From assembly GCF_020524085.2 (NCBI RefSeq), contig NZ_CP129016.1, positions 1,916,001 to 1,980,000 of the forward strand: a stretch of 64,000 nt of DNA. Reading direction: 5' to 3'. Source of the stretch: Halobacillus litoralis (GTDB lineage Bacteria; Bacillota; Bacilli; Bacillales; Halobacillaceae). Below are positions 36,616 to 46,192 of the stretch, piece by piece. The translations under genes were made by a program, and so were the position numbers. A model generated the notes under the pieces. That model was given only the letters and a program-made list of their open reading frames with translations. It was not told where the DNA came from and ran no database searches. How positions within the stretch are numbered: position 1 is the first letter of the stretch; every line of letters starts with the position of its first letter.

Positions 36616-37293
36616 ATGAACAAGCGGACGAAGTCTATCTTTTTTATTCTCCTGTTCAGCTTTGCTCTTTATAGTACTTTTACAAATGTAACAAACCTAT
36701 CGCTCTCAGATTTTGACGAATGGATTTCGTCTAAATTCAAAGGGGAAACCTTAGAAGGGGAGACTCTTCTTCAAAAAGATCGAGCTTTTTCTGAGAAAAG
36801 CTTAAAAATGAAAAATGCCCCACAGACCTACGTATCGAGTGCGGTCATAGAAGCGGTAGAACTGTTGGAAGAAACGATTGATTTCAGTCAATACCCGAGC
36901 CATGAAGTTGTAGCGACAGGTTATACGGCGGGGTATGAATCCACAGGTAAAACCCCGGAGCACCCTGGGTATGGAATTACGTATTCAGGGGTAAATGTGA
37001 AGCGGGATTTATATTCTACCATTGCTGCTGATTTAGAAATGTTTCCGTTAGGGACTGTGTTATTTATCCCTGGTTACGGGTATGGAGTGGTTGCAGATAT
37101 TGGCGGGGCCATCAAAGGAAATAAGCTTGATCTTTATTTTCCAACCGTGAATGATGTTTACAATCAATGGGGGAAGCAAACACTTAATGTTTATGTAGTT
37201 GAAGAGGGCAACGGTCAACTGTCAGAAGAAGATTTTAAGAAATTGAATGAGGATGAATCGTTGCAAGTCTTCCGCTCCCAAATGAGCCAATAA
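36616..37293 (+). CDS. 3D-domain protein YuiC (Sps family, predicted lytic enzyme)
   Basis: A 225-residue exported or membrane-anchored protein: hydrophobic N-terminus (about residues 6-24), linker, and a C-terminal 3D domain ([51 protein letters not shown]) with the conserved aspartates of MltA-like lytic transglycosylases. B. subtilis YuiC is a stationary-phase survival protein that cuts peptidoglycan. AGAGGTGAT precedes the ATG at 36616. Divided from yuiD by a terminator. Confidence 0.87.
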   Translation: MNKRTKSIFFILLFSFALYSTFTNVTNLSLSDFDEWISSKFKGETLEGETLLQKDRAFSEKSLKMKNAPQTYVSSAVIEAVELLEETIDFSQYPSHEVVATGYTAGYESTGKTPEHPGYGITYSGVNVKRDLYSTIAADLEMFPLGTVLFIPGYGYGVVADIGGAIKGNKLDLYFPTVNDVYNQWGKQTLNVYVVEEGNGQLSEEDFKKLNEDESLQVFRSQMSQ

Positions 37294-37335
37294 AAAATCT
37301 CTTCCGTCCCAATGGATTCGGAAGAGATTTTTTAT
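37293..37335. terminator. Bidirectional terminator between yuiC and yuiD
   Basis: The stem AAAAAATCTCTTCCG pairs with CGGAAGAGATTTTTT. Confidence 0.92.
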
Positions 37336-37338
37336 TTT

Positions 37339-37821
37339 TTAGTAGATCAGGGAATGAAGAAGGAAAGTGAGCAGAATACCTGTCAGCCCCCCGAAGAAAA
37401 CTTCAATTGGCTGGTGGCCCAACAGTTCTTTTAGTTCTTCTTTCTTTTGATAGCCTTCTTTTTGCTGCCAGCTTTTGGCTTCACTTACGAACCGGTTGAA
37501 ATCGTTTAGTAAGATATTCAGCATAATGGCTTGTTCACCCGTTTGTCGCCTTACTCCTGTACTGTCGAACATGACGATGATACTGAACACGCAGGCAATC
37601 GCAAAAACGGATGAGCCGAACCCTTGTTCAATACCAACACCTGTGGCCAGTGCGGTAACTGCTGCGGAGTGACTGCTGGGCATGCCGCCTGTACTGAAGG
37701 CGAGGCTTGTATTCAATTGTCTAGATGCTATGAATTGAATAGGGATTTTAATCACTTGGGCGAAAAGAATAGCAGCGATCGACGCCCAAAGGGGAAAGTT
37801 TTGCACTAAATCTAATAGCAT
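37339..37821 (-). CDS. YuiD-like DUF212 (acid-phosphatase-related) membrane protein
   Basis: A 160-residue protein of the DUF212 branch of the PAP2/vanadium-chloroperoxidase superfamily. The phosphatase-like signature TGGMPSSHSAAVTALAT is present and three or four transmembrane helices are visible. The second His motif is read from HQPIEVFFGGLTG. Substrate unknown. AAAGGATGT lies before the ATG. Order yuiB-yuiC-yuiD-pepA matches B. subtilis. Confidence 0.85.
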   Translation of the reverse strand: MLLDLVQNFPLWASIAAILFAQVIKIPIQFIASRQLNTSLAFSTGGMPSSHSAAVTALATGVGIEQGFGSSVFAIACVFSIIVMFDSTGVRRQTGEQAIMLNILLNDFNRFVSEAKSWQQKEGYQKKEELKELLGHQPIEVFFGGLTGILLTFLLHSLIY

Positions 37822-38095
37822 GTTGACATCCTTTCTGATCTTCCGGGGAATAGAAATGACAATCTATGTAGTTGTTCATTCATACAATGTAGTATGGGTG
37901 AACAAATAAAGTGCATCCATAAGAGTATGGCATGTTCTTTTGTAGCATTTGTATGATGGTGGAGCAAAGTCATTATACCATATGTCCTGGGGAGCGAGAT
38001 AGTTATATTCATGTTAAGTTAAGATAGAAAAACGGATCTTTTTCCCAAGGAAAATATAGTGAGATTGTGTATACTTGATATGGAGGTGTATCAAT

Positions 38096-39573
38096 ATGTT
38101 TACTGTAACAAACGAATGGAAAGATACGGGATCGTTACTTGTGGGACTTTTTGAAGATAAAGAAGTGAACACAGATACGATCGACATGGTGAAAGATTCA
38201 TGTGGAGTCGATCTTGAAGCATACATAAAAGCCGGACATTTGTCTGCGAAAAGTAATAAACTCGATAAGGTTTTAGTCATGAATGAAAAGGAATTGAAGA
38301 GCATTTATGTCATGGGTCTTGGATCATCACATGAATTTGAGGAAAACAAGTACCGCAAAACGCTTGGTCGTGTATTTCAAAGCTTAGTTAAAGACGAAGT
38401 GTCCTCTGTTACTGTTTTACTCGAGAGTCTTATTCCTAAAGGGAAAGATACAGAACGGTACTCCGCTCTTCTTTCAGAAGCTATGCTGACATCGACGTAT
38501 CGTCTTCCTTCTTTTAAAACCAACCAAAAAGAACCGGTGGACATCAATGAACTCACTGTTTGGACAAAACAAGAGGAAAAGACGGTCCTTGAAGCTTTAA
38601 ATAGAGGGCAAGCCTTCGCGGATGGAGTGAACACGGCAAGGTATTTGGTTCATCTGCCTGCGAATGTTTTGACTGCATCTGAAATGGCTGAGTTCGCTAC
38701 AACGATGGCAGAAGACTATCAGTTTGAATTGAGCATCCTTGAAAAAGAGGATATGGAAGAACTAGGGATGGGAGCTTTACTGGCTGTCAACCAAGGATCA
38801 GTAGAACCGCCCAAAATGATAGTACTCAAATATCAAGGCCCTGGAAGAATGGAAAGATGTCACAGCCCTCGTTGGAAAAGGAATTACTTATGACACAGGT
38901 GGCTATTCGATTAAGCCCAAAACCGGAATGCCAGGTATGAAAGGTGATATGGGTGGAGCGGCAGCTGTTCTCGGCGCTATGGAAACCATCGGTCAATTGA
39001 AGCCGAAAAAGAACGTGATTGCTGTCATTCCATCATCCGACAATATGATTTCAGGAGATGCCTTTAAGCCGGACGATGTGATTACGTCTATGAGCGGGCT
39101 GACGATTGAAGTGTTGAATACAGATGCAGAAGGACGTCTTGCCCTTGCTGATGGGGTCACCTACGCTCAGAGCCAGGGGAGCGAATCGAGTGATTGATGT
39201 TGCTACTTTGACTGGGGGCGTCGTTACGGCATTAGGTTCCTGGATGACAGGCGCTATGACAAATGATGAACAGCTTTACAAGGATGTTGAAGGGGCAGGG
39301 AAATCTGTAGGAGAGCCGATTTGGCTTTTACCTTACAATGATGATTATAAAGCGCAAGTGAGAAAAAGTTCGATTGCTGATCTGAACAACTCACCGACGA
39401 GAAAAGCACACCCAATCATGGGTGGAGCATTTGTCGGTGCCTTCGTTGAAAACGTACCGTGGGTCCACTTGGATATTGCAGGCACATCCATAGCGGATGG
39501 TCCTCACGATTTGGGTCCTAAAGGTCCGACTGGGGTCATGTCCAAAACGTTAGCTCAATATATTATGAAATAG
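38096..39573 (+). pseudogene. pepA: Leucyl aminopeptidase PepA (YuiE), two +1 frameshifts
   Basis: An M17 cytosolic aminopeptidase of about 491 residues. The frame breaks twice. At C3, 38839-38841, removing one C restores [20 protein letters not shown]. At G4, 39176-39179, removing one G restores [20 protein letters not shown]. Between them lie the metal and active-site blocks ([24 protein letters not shown]); the end carries KSSIADLNNSP. GGAGGTG precedes the ATG at 38096. All signature residues survive in the three frames, which suggests sequence error or very recent damage. Confidence 0.88.
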
Positions 39574-39576
39574 TTT

Positions 39577-39608
39577 TAAAACCTCCCGCTTTTGGGGGGG
39601 TTTTTTCA
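39577..39608 (+). terminator. Terminator after pepA
   Basis: AAAACCTCCC pairs with GGGGGGTTTT and T residues follow. Confidence 0.8.
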
Positions 39609-39691
39609 TGTTTTTATAGTTCCAGACCTCGCACCTCACAGAACACAGCCGTATAACATATAGGGAGGGAGATGAACGGGGAGGCTGGGAG

Positions 39692-39919
39692 ATGTTCCAA
39701 CTGACATCGTTGTGGCGGAAAATCCGTCCCTCGTCACGCAAGCGCACCATCCTAAAAATGATAAAAAAGAATCTAGGGACTTTCCTTACCGTTCATACGG
39801 TGAATGGTGCTTATTTCGGAAAAGTGGAAAGAGTGTGGGGCGAGAACGTTCTTATCAGCATTGGTGACCGAATCTATGTGGTCAAAATCAACGATATAGA
39901 GGAAATTGCACCAAAATGA
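39692..39919 (+). CDS. Small DUF2642-like protein
   Basis: A 75-residue protein: basic N-terminal half (SLWRKIRPSSRKRTILKMIKK) and a C-terminal beta-rich half, GTFLTVHTVNGAYFGKVERV and ENVLISIGDRIYVVKI, which resembles the DUF2642 (SH3-like) family of spore or coat-associated bacillar proteins. Family call is tentative. GAGG lies seven bases before the ATG. Confidence 0.65.
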   Translation: MFQLTSLWRKIRPSSRKRTILKMIKKNLGTFLTVHTVNGAYFGKVERVWGENVLISIGDRIYVVKINDIEEIAPK

Positions 39920-39920
39920 A

Positions 39921-39953
39921 AGCACCCACTACATTCACTGTAGGGGTGCTTCT
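39921..39953. terminator. Hairpin between convergent genes
   Basis: AAGCACCC(A)CTAC pairs with GTAG(G)GGTGCTT and a short T-rich tail follows. Confidence 0.7.
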
Positions 39954-39956
39954 TCA

Positions 39957-40667
39957 TTAGTCTTGAATCGCTGCTTCTAGAGCGACTTCGATCATTTCGT
40001 TGAATGTTGTTTGGCGTTCTTCTGCCGTCGTTTCTTCCCCTGTAAGGATATGGTCACTTACCGTCAATACCGATAGAGCCTGACGATTGTATTTTGCTGC
40101 TAGGGTGTACAGCGCTGTTGTTTCCATTTCTACTGCCAGCACATTGTATTTCGCGAGGAGATTGAAAAGATCCATCGCTTGATCGCGGTAGAAGCTGTCG
40201 CTGGTAAAGACGTTACCGACTTTTAGCTTCAACCCTTTATCTGTTCCCGCATCATACGCATTTTTAAGAAGGTTGAAATCAGCTGTCGGTGCAAAGTCAA
40301 TGCCGCCGAAGACCATACGGTTCATTTGTGAATCGGTTGTGGATGTAGATGCAAGGATGACGTCACGGACTTTAACGTCGCTTTGCAATGCACCGCAGGA
40401 ACCGACACGGATCAGCTTTTGAACACCGTAGCTTTCCATCAATTCATTAATGTAGATGGAGATGGATGGAACGCCCATGCCTGTTCCCTGCACGGAAATT
40501 CTTTCACCTTTATAAGTACCTGTATAACCGTACATGCCTCGTACTTCGTTATAGCATGTCGCATCTTCTAAAAAGTTTTCTGCAATGTATTTCGCTCGTA
40601 GCGGATCACCAGGAAGAAGGATCTTGTCTGCAATGTCTCCAGGTTTCGCTCCAATATGTGTTGTCAT
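39957..40667 (-). CDS. deoD: Purine-nucleoside phosphorylase DeoD
   Basis: A 236-residue hexameric-type phosphorylase that converts purine (deoxy)nucleosides and phosphate to base and sugar-1-phosphate in salvage. Motifs: [18 protein letters not shown], phosphate-binding RGMYGYTG and RVGSCGAL, substrate Glu in [13 protein letters not shown] and the catalytic Asp in [15 protein letters not shown] supports the ATG at 40667; the frame from 40685 begins upstream of that site. Confidence 0.95.
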   Translation of the reverse strand: MTTHIGAKPGDIADKILLPGDPLRAKYIAENFLEDATCYNEVRGMYGYTGTYKGERISVQGTGMGVPSISIYINELMESYGVQKLIRVGSCGALQSDVKVRDVILASTSTTDSQMNRMVFGGIDFAPTADFNLLKNAYDAGTDKGLKLKVGNVFTSDSFYRDQAMDLFNLLAKYNVLAVEMETTALYTLAAKYNRQALSVLTVSDHILTGEETTAEERQTTFNEMIEVALEAAIQD

Positions 40668-40760
40668 GGATATGACCTCCTCCATTACTTTTGACTATAT
40701 AAAATTACCATACCCTTGAATAGAAAACAAATACGAAAAAAAGCGCTGTCATCCTTCCAT

Positions 40761-41141
40761 TTACCCAAAGTACTGCTTCTCTAAATCATCCAGCTGTTTT
40801 TTCGCACTCTGGTTGAATTCCGTTTCTCTTCTCACAAGCTTCGTTTTAAGAGCGTCCACCGCTTCCTTCAAAGAGTCTTCGTAGGAGGGGATTTCTCCTT
40901 CAAAAGGCTTAACCGCTTCTTTTTGTACATTCGCTTTTTCATTGTAGCTTAAAGCTTTCCGCTGATGGAAAAAGACTTCTTCCGTTTTGCCTGGGTTATG
41001 AAGATCCCCTTGCATCGGGTGTTTAACGACGGCGAGTACTTTTACAAGGTAAAAGCGGTTGCGGTCTTCGACGACTTCTCCGATATAAATACCTGTTTTA
41101 TAATGGGCTTTCACGAATGAACCGTTTGGAAAATCTGACAT
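40761..41141 (-). CDS. kapB: Kinase-associated protein KapB
   Basis: A 126-residue protein of the KapB family (SFVKAHYKTGIYIGEVVED, FYLVKVLAVVKHPMQGDLH, EVFFHQRKALSYNEKANV), SH3-like with a helical tail. In B. subtilis KapB, studied as a lipoprotein-like factor, is needed for the sporulation kinase KinB to feed the phosphorelay. Here kinB is not adjacent, although patB is nearby as in B. subtilis. GAGAGGAG precedes the ATG at 41141; the long upstream extension is not coding in character. Confidence 0.87.
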   Translation of the reverse strand: MSDFPNGSFVKAHYKTGIYIGEVVEDRNRFYLVKVLAVVKHPMQGDLHNPGKTEEVFFHQRKALSYNEKANVQKEAVKPFEGEIPSYEDSLKEAVDALKTKLVRRETEFNQSAKKQLDDLEKQYFG

Positions 41142-41265
41142 ACACTCACTCCTCTCACTTACTCCTTCTATTGTAACAAAAATTGAAATTGTGAAGATAT
41201 CGTGAAGCTCTTCATTGGTGAGGTGAATCTTTGATATACTTCTAGTTAGAAGGATGTGTTGCATT

Positions 41266-41460
41266 ATGATGGAATTTCTATACTTTCCTGAAGATAAATC
41301 AGAGTATATTCCAGCAATCGTTATGTTAATGCTTTTTATTGTATTTGCCGCGGTAACAATGATTTGGTTCATTAAGATTTCTAAAAAAGAAGAGCAGAAA
41401 GTAGACCAAGCCTACAAAGTAGAAGAGCAAACCAATAGAAAAAATGAAAAGCCGCGTTAG
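41266..41460 (+). CDS. Small single-span membrane protein, unrecognised
   Basis: A 64-residue protein with one transmembrane helix (AIVMLMLFIVFAAVTMIWFI, about residues 17-36) and a charged Lys/Glu-rich cytoplasmic tail. GAAGGA lies upstream; the ATG at 41254 is too near it and the ATG at 41266 is preferred. Divergent from kapB. No family recognised. Confidence 0.6.
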   Translation: MMEFLYFPEDKSEYIPAIVMLMLFIVFAAVTMIWFIKISKKEEQKVDQAYKVEEQTNRKNEKPR

Positions 41461-41484
41461 GCCCTGGGCCTGACGGGGCTTTTG
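41450..41484 (+). terminator. Terminator after the small membrane protein gene
   Basis: GCCGCGTTAGGCC pairs with GGCCTGACGGGGC with one mismatch and one G-U pair; TTTTGTTAT follows. Confidence 0.65.
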
Positions 41485-41547
41485 TTATATTTTTATAAAT
41501 CGATGGAGATACTATCCATGGAGTATTTCATGGAACGGAGGATTTAT

Positions 41548-42120
41548 ATGAGAGTCTTAATCGGTTTATCGATTGCATTAGTGTTCATTCTTGCTGGCTG
41601 TTCGGGAGAAGAGCGTTCTCCCTTGAAAACGTCGATCTATAATGCCGACAACGATAAAATAGGCACGGCAACCCTGACAGAGCAGCCGGAAGGGGTAGAA
41701 GTCCAATTGAAAGTAGAAGGTCTTGAACCGGGCATGCATGCCGTGCACATCCATGAGTTTCCGAAATGTGAAGCTCCTGATTTCAAAAGTGCCGGAAATC
41801 ACTTTAATCCCCTTTCTAAAGACCATGGTTTGATGAATCCAAAGGGCGCTCACGTCGGGGACATGCCGAATGTGGAAGCAGACCAGAGTGGTATGGTGGA
41901 CACTAAACTAATGCTGCCGGAAGCTAAGCTGAAAGAAGGTCAGAAGTCTTTGCTTAGAGATGAGGGGACATCCATCGTGTTGCACAGCGGTCAGGATGAT
42001 GGCATGACACAACCAGCAGGAGACTCAGGAGATCGTATCGCTTGTGGGAAAATTACTTTAAAAGCAGATGAAGATGAAACCAGTGATCCTACAGAGCCAG
42101 ATAAGAAGCAGGAAGAATAA
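41548..42120 (+). CDS. Cu/Zn superoxide dismutase-family lipoprotein
   Basis: A 190-residue surface lipoprotein: lipobox ILAGC (about residues 13-17), SOD_Cu domain and an acidic tail. Histidines at all expected metal-ligand places are visible: HAVHIHEF, GNHFNP, DHG, AHVGDMPN (with Asp) and IVLHSGQDD; the cysteines in PKCEAPD and RIACG could form the structural disulfide, and the active-site Arg is in GDSGDRIACG. Would dismutate superoxide outside the membrane. GGAGGATT precedes the ATG at 41548. Confidence 0.9.
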   Translation: MRVLIGLSIALVFILAGCSGEERSPLKTSIYNADNDKIGTATLTEQPEGVEVQLKVEGLEPGMHAVHIHEFPKCEAPDFKSAGNHFNPLSKDHGLMNPKGAHVGDMPNVEADQSGMVDTKLMLPEAKLKEGQKSLLRDEGTSIVLHSGQDDGMTQPAGDSGDRIACGKITLKADEDETSDPTEPDKKQEE

Positions 42121-42153
42121 AAAAAGTCTCCCACATAGGGAGACTTTTTTTAT
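42121..42153. terminator. Bidirectional terminator
   Basis: The stem AAAAAAGTCTCCC pairs with GGGAGACTTTTTTT between convergent genes. Confidence 0.9.
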
Positions 42154-43328
42154 TGTTCTTGCGCTTTCACAGCGTCAATGATACGGGTGACGCCGTCTTC
42201 AATAATCGGTTTCGGGGCGGCTATATTGAGGCGCATGAACCCTTCCCCTTCATCACCGAAAGAAGCACCATCGTTCAAGCCCACTTTCGCTTCTTTTTGC
42301 ATAAAACGCTTCAACTCTGTTTGGTCCATCTTCAGTTTTCTACAGTCCAGCCATAGAAGGTAGGTGCCTTCTGCTGGAAAAACGCGGATGGAAGATGTTT
42401 CGTTGTGGAAGCGGTGAGTGACGTAATCACGATGATTTTTCAGAACATCCATTAATTCTTCTAACCATTCTTCCCCATGTTCATAGGCCGCTTCCATAGC
42501 TGTGAGGCCTAATGTATTCAACATCAACATGCCTTGGTTTTTAAAGTAACGATCGACTTTTTTCTTGTTTGATTCATCTGGAATAACGACGTATGAAGCC
42601 TGAAGCCCTGCTAGATTAAATGTCTTTGTTGGTGATAAGCATGTGATGGTTTGTTTGGAAGCTTCTTTTGACAAACTTGCTACAGGAACATGGACGTGTC
42701 CATGGTAGATCAAATCTGCGTGAATCTCATCTGCAACCACTTTGACATCGTATTTTAAGCAGATGTCCATCATTTTTTGCAACTCTTCTTTTTTCCATAC
42801 GCGTCCGACAGGATTGTGAGGATTGCAAAGGATGAACATGGAGACGTTGTGATCTTTGATTTTCTTTTCGAAATCAGTGAAATTAATTTCGTACTGCTCT
42901 TCGTTCAATTGAAGAGGATTCTGTACTACATGTCTTCCATGATCCTTAATGACGCTATAAAAGGGAGGATAGACAGGAGTCTGAATAATGATATGGTCAC
43001 CAATTTCCGTGAGCGATTGAATAATCATATGGAGGGATGGAATAACTCCAGGGCTATACGTGATCCACTCTGGATCTATTTTCCATTGATGACGGCTTTC
43101 GAGCCAATGAGTGATGCTTGCTTTGACTTTGTCATCGGGAATCGTGTATCCGAAAATTCCGTGTTCTGCTCTTTCTTTTATAGCCTTCGTTACAGCTGAT
43201 GGAGTCTTGAAGTCCATATCAGCGACCCACATCGGCAGCACTTCTTTATCCTGATAAAGATCTTCCGCCATGTCCCACTTGACGGACCTTGTTCCTTTTC
43301 TTGAAACGACTTCTTCAAAATGTTCCAT
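42150..43328 (-). CDS. patB: Cystathionine beta-lyase/C-S lyase PatB (MalY family)
   Basis: A 392-residue fold-type I PLP enzyme of the MalY/PatB group that cleaves the C-S bond of cystathionine and related cysteine conjugates. Motifs: LPMWVADMDFKTP, NPHNPVGRVW, VVADEIHADLIY, the PLP Lys in CLSPTKTFNLAGLQ and GFMRLNIAAP near the end. GGAGG precedes the ATG at 43328. Patellamide-like or regulatory roles of MalY are not implied. Adds to the sulfur-amino-acid theme of the window. Confidence 0.9.
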   Translation of the reverse strand: MEHFEEVVSRKGTRSVKWDMAEDLYQDKEVLPMWVADMDFKTPSAVTKAIKERAEHGIFGYTIPDDKVKASITHWLESRHQWKIDPEWITYSPGVIPSLHMIIQSLTEIGDHIIIQTPVYPPFYSVIKDHGRHVVQNPLQLNEEQYEINFTDFEKKIKDHNVSMFILCNPHNPVGRVWKKEELQKMMDICLKYDVKVVADEIHADLIYHGHVHVPVASLSKEASKQTITCLSPTKTFNLAGLQASYVVIPDESNKKKVDRYFKNQGMLMLNTLGLTAMEAAYEHGEEWLEELMDVLKNHRDYVTHRFHNETSSIRVFPAEGTYLLWLDCRKLKMDQTELKRFMQKEAKVGLNDGASFGDEGEGFMRLNIAAPKPIIEDGVTRIIDAVKAQEQ

Positions 43329-43510
43329 ATCGTTTTCCTCCAATACTCCATTTTGTTATCTATCTTACCCGAATCACTCAGTTGAATGAAAATATGTTGT
43401 TTGGGTGCAAGGAGTCCATGAATAGCAAATGGTTCATGGTAGGTGCGGGAGAATAATGAGGATACCTTTAATGGAAAAACGTGGATGTTATAGGTGTGTA
43501 TTTAATAAAA

Positions 43511-43547
43511 GGCAAAAAAAAAGCAAAGCGAACGTTCGCTCTGCTTA
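43511..43547 (-). terminator. Terminator of the xre gene
   Basis: On the reverse strand GCAGAGCGAACGTTCGCTTTGC is self-complementary (11-base arms, about one mismatch) and is followed by a run of eight to nine T residues. Confidence 0.88.
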
Positions 43548-43618
43548 CACAGGGGGAATACGAGAAAGTCTTACGTTATTTAATATAACCATCTTTCATA
43601 GATTATAAACCTATTTTT

Positions 43619-43976
43619 TTAATTTTTTTGTTGATTTAAATCATAGAGGAGATTCATTGCGCGAAGGACGTCCTGTTCTGAGAAGTCACGGGCTTTTTTT
43701 TAGGAGGAGTTTTGAACGCTTCACGCCAATTTCCTGTATCAGGTTTTGTAATTCTTCATCCATTTCTGATGAGTTTTCCTCATGGTTTTCCAACAATTCA
43801 GAGGCAGGGATATCAAGGACCGTTGAAATCTTAAGGATGGTATCTAATTCAGGAATACGTTCGTCAGTTTCATAACTTTCCAGAGTGTGGACCCCAATTC
43901 TTGCTTTCATTGCCAGATCTTCCTTTGAGAAGTTCTTCAATTCGCGGTATTTACGGATGTTGTTACCAGTGGACAT
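43619..43976 (-). pseudogene. Xre-family helix-turn-helix regulator, probable frameshift
   Basis: A small regulator with an N-terminal HTH (NNIRKYRELKNFSKEDLAMK and VHTLESYETDERIPELDTIL). As given it ends after LLLKKSP at 43686. Removing one base from the T8/A8 run at 43694-43701 lets it continue KKARDFSEQDVLRAMNLLYDL to TAA at 43619-43621, 118 residues. The continuation is protein-like and the terminator lies just beyond it, so the longer form is preferred. GAGGAGGT abuts the ATG at 43982 but lies six bases from the ATG at 43976. Target genes unknown. Confidence 0.75.
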
Positions 43977-44141
43977 AAACATACCTCCTCTGTTCTTTCC
44001 TATATTATACCACTTTATTGGATGGGAAATTTCAAACGTTTTGAGAAGTTTAAGTTTACTTTGCTAAATGGTCGCTTTTATGGTAAAATCATTTATTGCG
44101 TGAAAAGAAGCGAATAATAATTAAATCAGGAGTTGTATAGC

Positions 44142-44525
44142 ATGTCAGATAAGTTTCAAGAAGGTCAAGTATTAGAAGGTAAAGTCACAGGAATTCAGCC
44201 ATACGGTGCGTTCGTCGCTTTGGACGAACAAGTACAAGGTCTTGTACACATTTCCGAAGTTACTCACGGCTACGTGAAGGATATCAACGAGCACCTATCC
44301 GAGGGTGATGAAGTACAAGTTAAAATTTTGAACATTGATGAGAAGAGCAATAAGTATTCTCTTTCTATCCGTGCGACGCAGGAAGCTCCAAAAGCAGCAA
44401 CACGCCGTCCACGTAAGCAAGCAGCACCTAAACAAGAAGAGTCAACAGCTGGTTTCAACACGCTGAAAGACAAGTTGGAAGATTGGATCAAGCAATCCGA
44501 CGACCGTGAGAAATTCCGTAAATAA
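44142..44525 (+). CDS. yugI: S1 RNA-binding protein, general stress protein 13 (YugI)
   Basis: A 127-residue protein with one S1 domain (residues about 6-76: GQVLEGKVTGIQPYGAFVAL, LVHISEVTHGYV, VKILNIDEKSNKYSLSI) and a basic Ala/Pro/Lys linker before a short helical tail. Matches general stress protein 13, a ribosome-associated RNA binder. CAGGAG lies before the ATG at 44142. Followed by its own terminator. Confidence 0.92.
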   Translation: MSDKFQEGQVLEGKVTGIQPYGAFVALDEQVQGLVHISEVTHGYVKDINEHLSEGDEVQVKILNIDEKSNKYSLSIRATQEAPKAATRRPRKQAAPKQEESTAGFNTLKDKLEDWIKQSDDREKFRK

Positions 44526-44535
44526 GAAAGATATG

Positions 44536-44572
44536 AAAAGGATCAGCCCTATAGGGCTGATCCTTTTTTTAT
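44536..44572. terminator. Terminator after yugI
   Basis: AAAGGATCAGCCCTA pairs with TAGGGCTGATCCTTT and six or more T residues follow. Confidence 0.92.
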
Positions 44573-44592
44573 GTTGATTCATTTCTTTAAGA

Positions 44593-44832
44593 TTATTCCG
44601 CCGGATCGGATGCCGGTGCGTCCTCATGCTCGGCTATCGGTGAAAAATAAAGAGATATGACGATAAGTCCGCTAATACCGACAAGTGTGTAGATGACTCG
44701 TGCAAGCCATGCTCCTTGTTCACCACCTCCGAAAAGTCCAGCAACAAGATCGTATTGAAATAAACCAATCAATCCCCAGTTAATCGCTCCAACAATGACT
44801 AGAAGAAGTGCTACACGATTTAACCAATTCAT
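44593..44832 (-). CDS. yuzA: DUF378 membrane protein (YuzA)
   Basis: A 79-residue protein with two transmembrane helices of the DUF378 family (VALLLVIVGAINWGLIGLF, YTLVGISGLIVISLY) and an acidic C-terminus. AAAGGAGGTG precedes the ATG. Function unknown. Located between yugI and yugJ as in B. subtilis. Confidence 0.9.
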   Translation of the reverse strand: MNWLNRVALLLVIVGAINWGLIGLFQYDLVAGLFGGGEQGAWLARVIYTLVGISGLIVISLYFSPIAEHEDAPASDPAE

Positions 44833-44971
44833 TTAAAACACCTCCTTTCCGCAATTCTTTATTAGCTTAAACACAGGGAAAAATATTATACGAATTGCAT
44901 ATCTTTTGAGAATACCTTGGAATTCGGGGATAATATCATCGTACGCTCAGTTTAGAAAGGAGAATTCCATT

Positions 44972-46138
44972 ATGGATGCTTTTACGTTTCATAATCCGAC
45001 GAAATTGATTTTCGGTAAAGACCAATTGAATCAATTACCTTCCCAGTTACCGACAGGCACTAAAAAAGTGCTCGTTGTATATGGCGGAGGAAGTATAAAG
45101 AAGAACGGTGTCTATGACCAAGTGATGAATCAATTGAACGAAGCGGGTGTAGAAGTTCAGGAACTATCTGGTGTAGAACCCAACCCGAAATTGACGACTG
45201 TTGAAAAAGGGGTCCAGATTTGTAAAGAAGAGAACATCGATTTCCTTCTTGCTGTAGGTGGAGGAAGTGTCATTGATTGTACAAAAACGATTGCCGCTGG
45301 CGCGAATTACGATGGAGCTCCGTGGGATCTCGTTACAAGAAAAGCGAAGCCTGAATCAGCTCTTCCATTCGGAACCGTACTGACCCTGGCAGCTACAGGA
45401 TCCGAGATGAATGCAGGTGCTGTCATTACAAATTGGGAAACGAACGAAAAATATGGATGGGGAGCAGCGCCACTAACGAACCCGACTTTCTCTATTCTTG
45501 ATCCCGCCTACACGGTGAGCGTTCCGAAAGATCAAACGATCTATGGAATTGTTGATATGATGACACACTTGTTTGAACAGTACTTCCACAACCCAACACA
45601 ATCTCCTGTGCAAGATGAGATGGTGGAAGGTGTATTGAGAACTGTCATCGAAACAGCTCCTAAATTGCTTGAAAACCTAGAGTCACTAGAGCATAGAGAA
45701 ACGATTTTGTATGCTGGTACCGTGGCACTAAATGGTATGCTTCAAATGGGATATCGAGGCGATTGGGCCAGCCATAACATCGAACACGCAGTATCTGCTG
45801 TTTATGATATTCCACACGCAGGCGGACTCGCCATTCTATTCCCGAACTGGATGAAACACAACATGGAGGTCAATGAACAACGTTTTGCGCGTTTGGCTAC
45901 AAAGGTATTCGGTGTTAATCCAGAAGGAAAAGCGGATAAAGAAGTCGCTGAAGAGGGCATCAAAGCTCTACGTTCTTTCTGGAGTTCAATTGGAGCTCCT
46001 GAAACATTGGCTGATTACGATATTGGTGACGACAAATTCGATGTCATCGTCGACCGTGCAATGAAACGAGGACCATTCGGAAACTTCAATCAATTGCATG
46101 AAGAAGACGTCCAGAAAATCTTGGAGATGTCCAAATAA
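44972..46138 (+). CDS. yugJ: Iron-containing alcohol dehydrogenase (YugJ, butanol dehydrogenase-like)
   Basis: A 388-residue group III alcohol dehydrogenase that reduces aldehydes with NAD(P)H. Cofactor loop [14 protein letters not shown]; metal ligands in [11 protein letters not shown] and [19 protein letters not shown]. Matches the BdhA/YugJ/YugK type. GAAAGGAG supports the ATG at 44972; the frame from 44906 is an upstream extension without a site. A possible promoter (TTGAGA, GATAAT) lies at about 44906-44935. Substrate unproven. Confidence 0.92.
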   Translation: MDAFTFHNPTKLIFGKDQLNQLPSQLPTGTKKVLVVYGGGSIKKNGVYDQVMNQLNEAGVEVQELSGVEPNPKLTTVEKGVQICKEENIDFLLAVGGGSVIDCTKTIAAGANYDGAPWDLVTRKAKPESALPFGTVLTLAATGSEMNAGAVITNWETNEKYGWGAAPLTNPTFSILDPAYTVSVPKDQTIYGIVDMMTHLFEQYFHNPTQSPVQDEMVEGVLRTVIETAPKLLENLESLEHRETILYAGTVALNGMLQMGYRGDWASHNIEHAVSAVYDIPHAGGLAILFPNWMKHNMEVNEQRFARLATKVFGVNPEGKADKEVAEEGIKALRSFWSSIGAPETLADYDIGDDKFDVIVDRAMKRGPFGNFNQLHEEDVQKILEMSK

Positions 46139-46145
46139 AATATGT

Positions 46146-46178
46146 GAAAATCGGAGGGGTTCCCCTCCGATTTTTTTA
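46146..46178 (+). terminator. Terminator after yugJ
   Basis: AAATCGGAGGGG pairs with CCCCTCCGATTT followed by T residues. Confidence 0.92.
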
Positions 46179-46192
46179 TCCATTTATTCAGC

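Noticed and set aside
41142..41372. Long N-terminal extension of kapB
   Set aside because: The ribosome site fits the ATG at 41141, the extension overlaps the divergent small gene and its composition is not protein-like.
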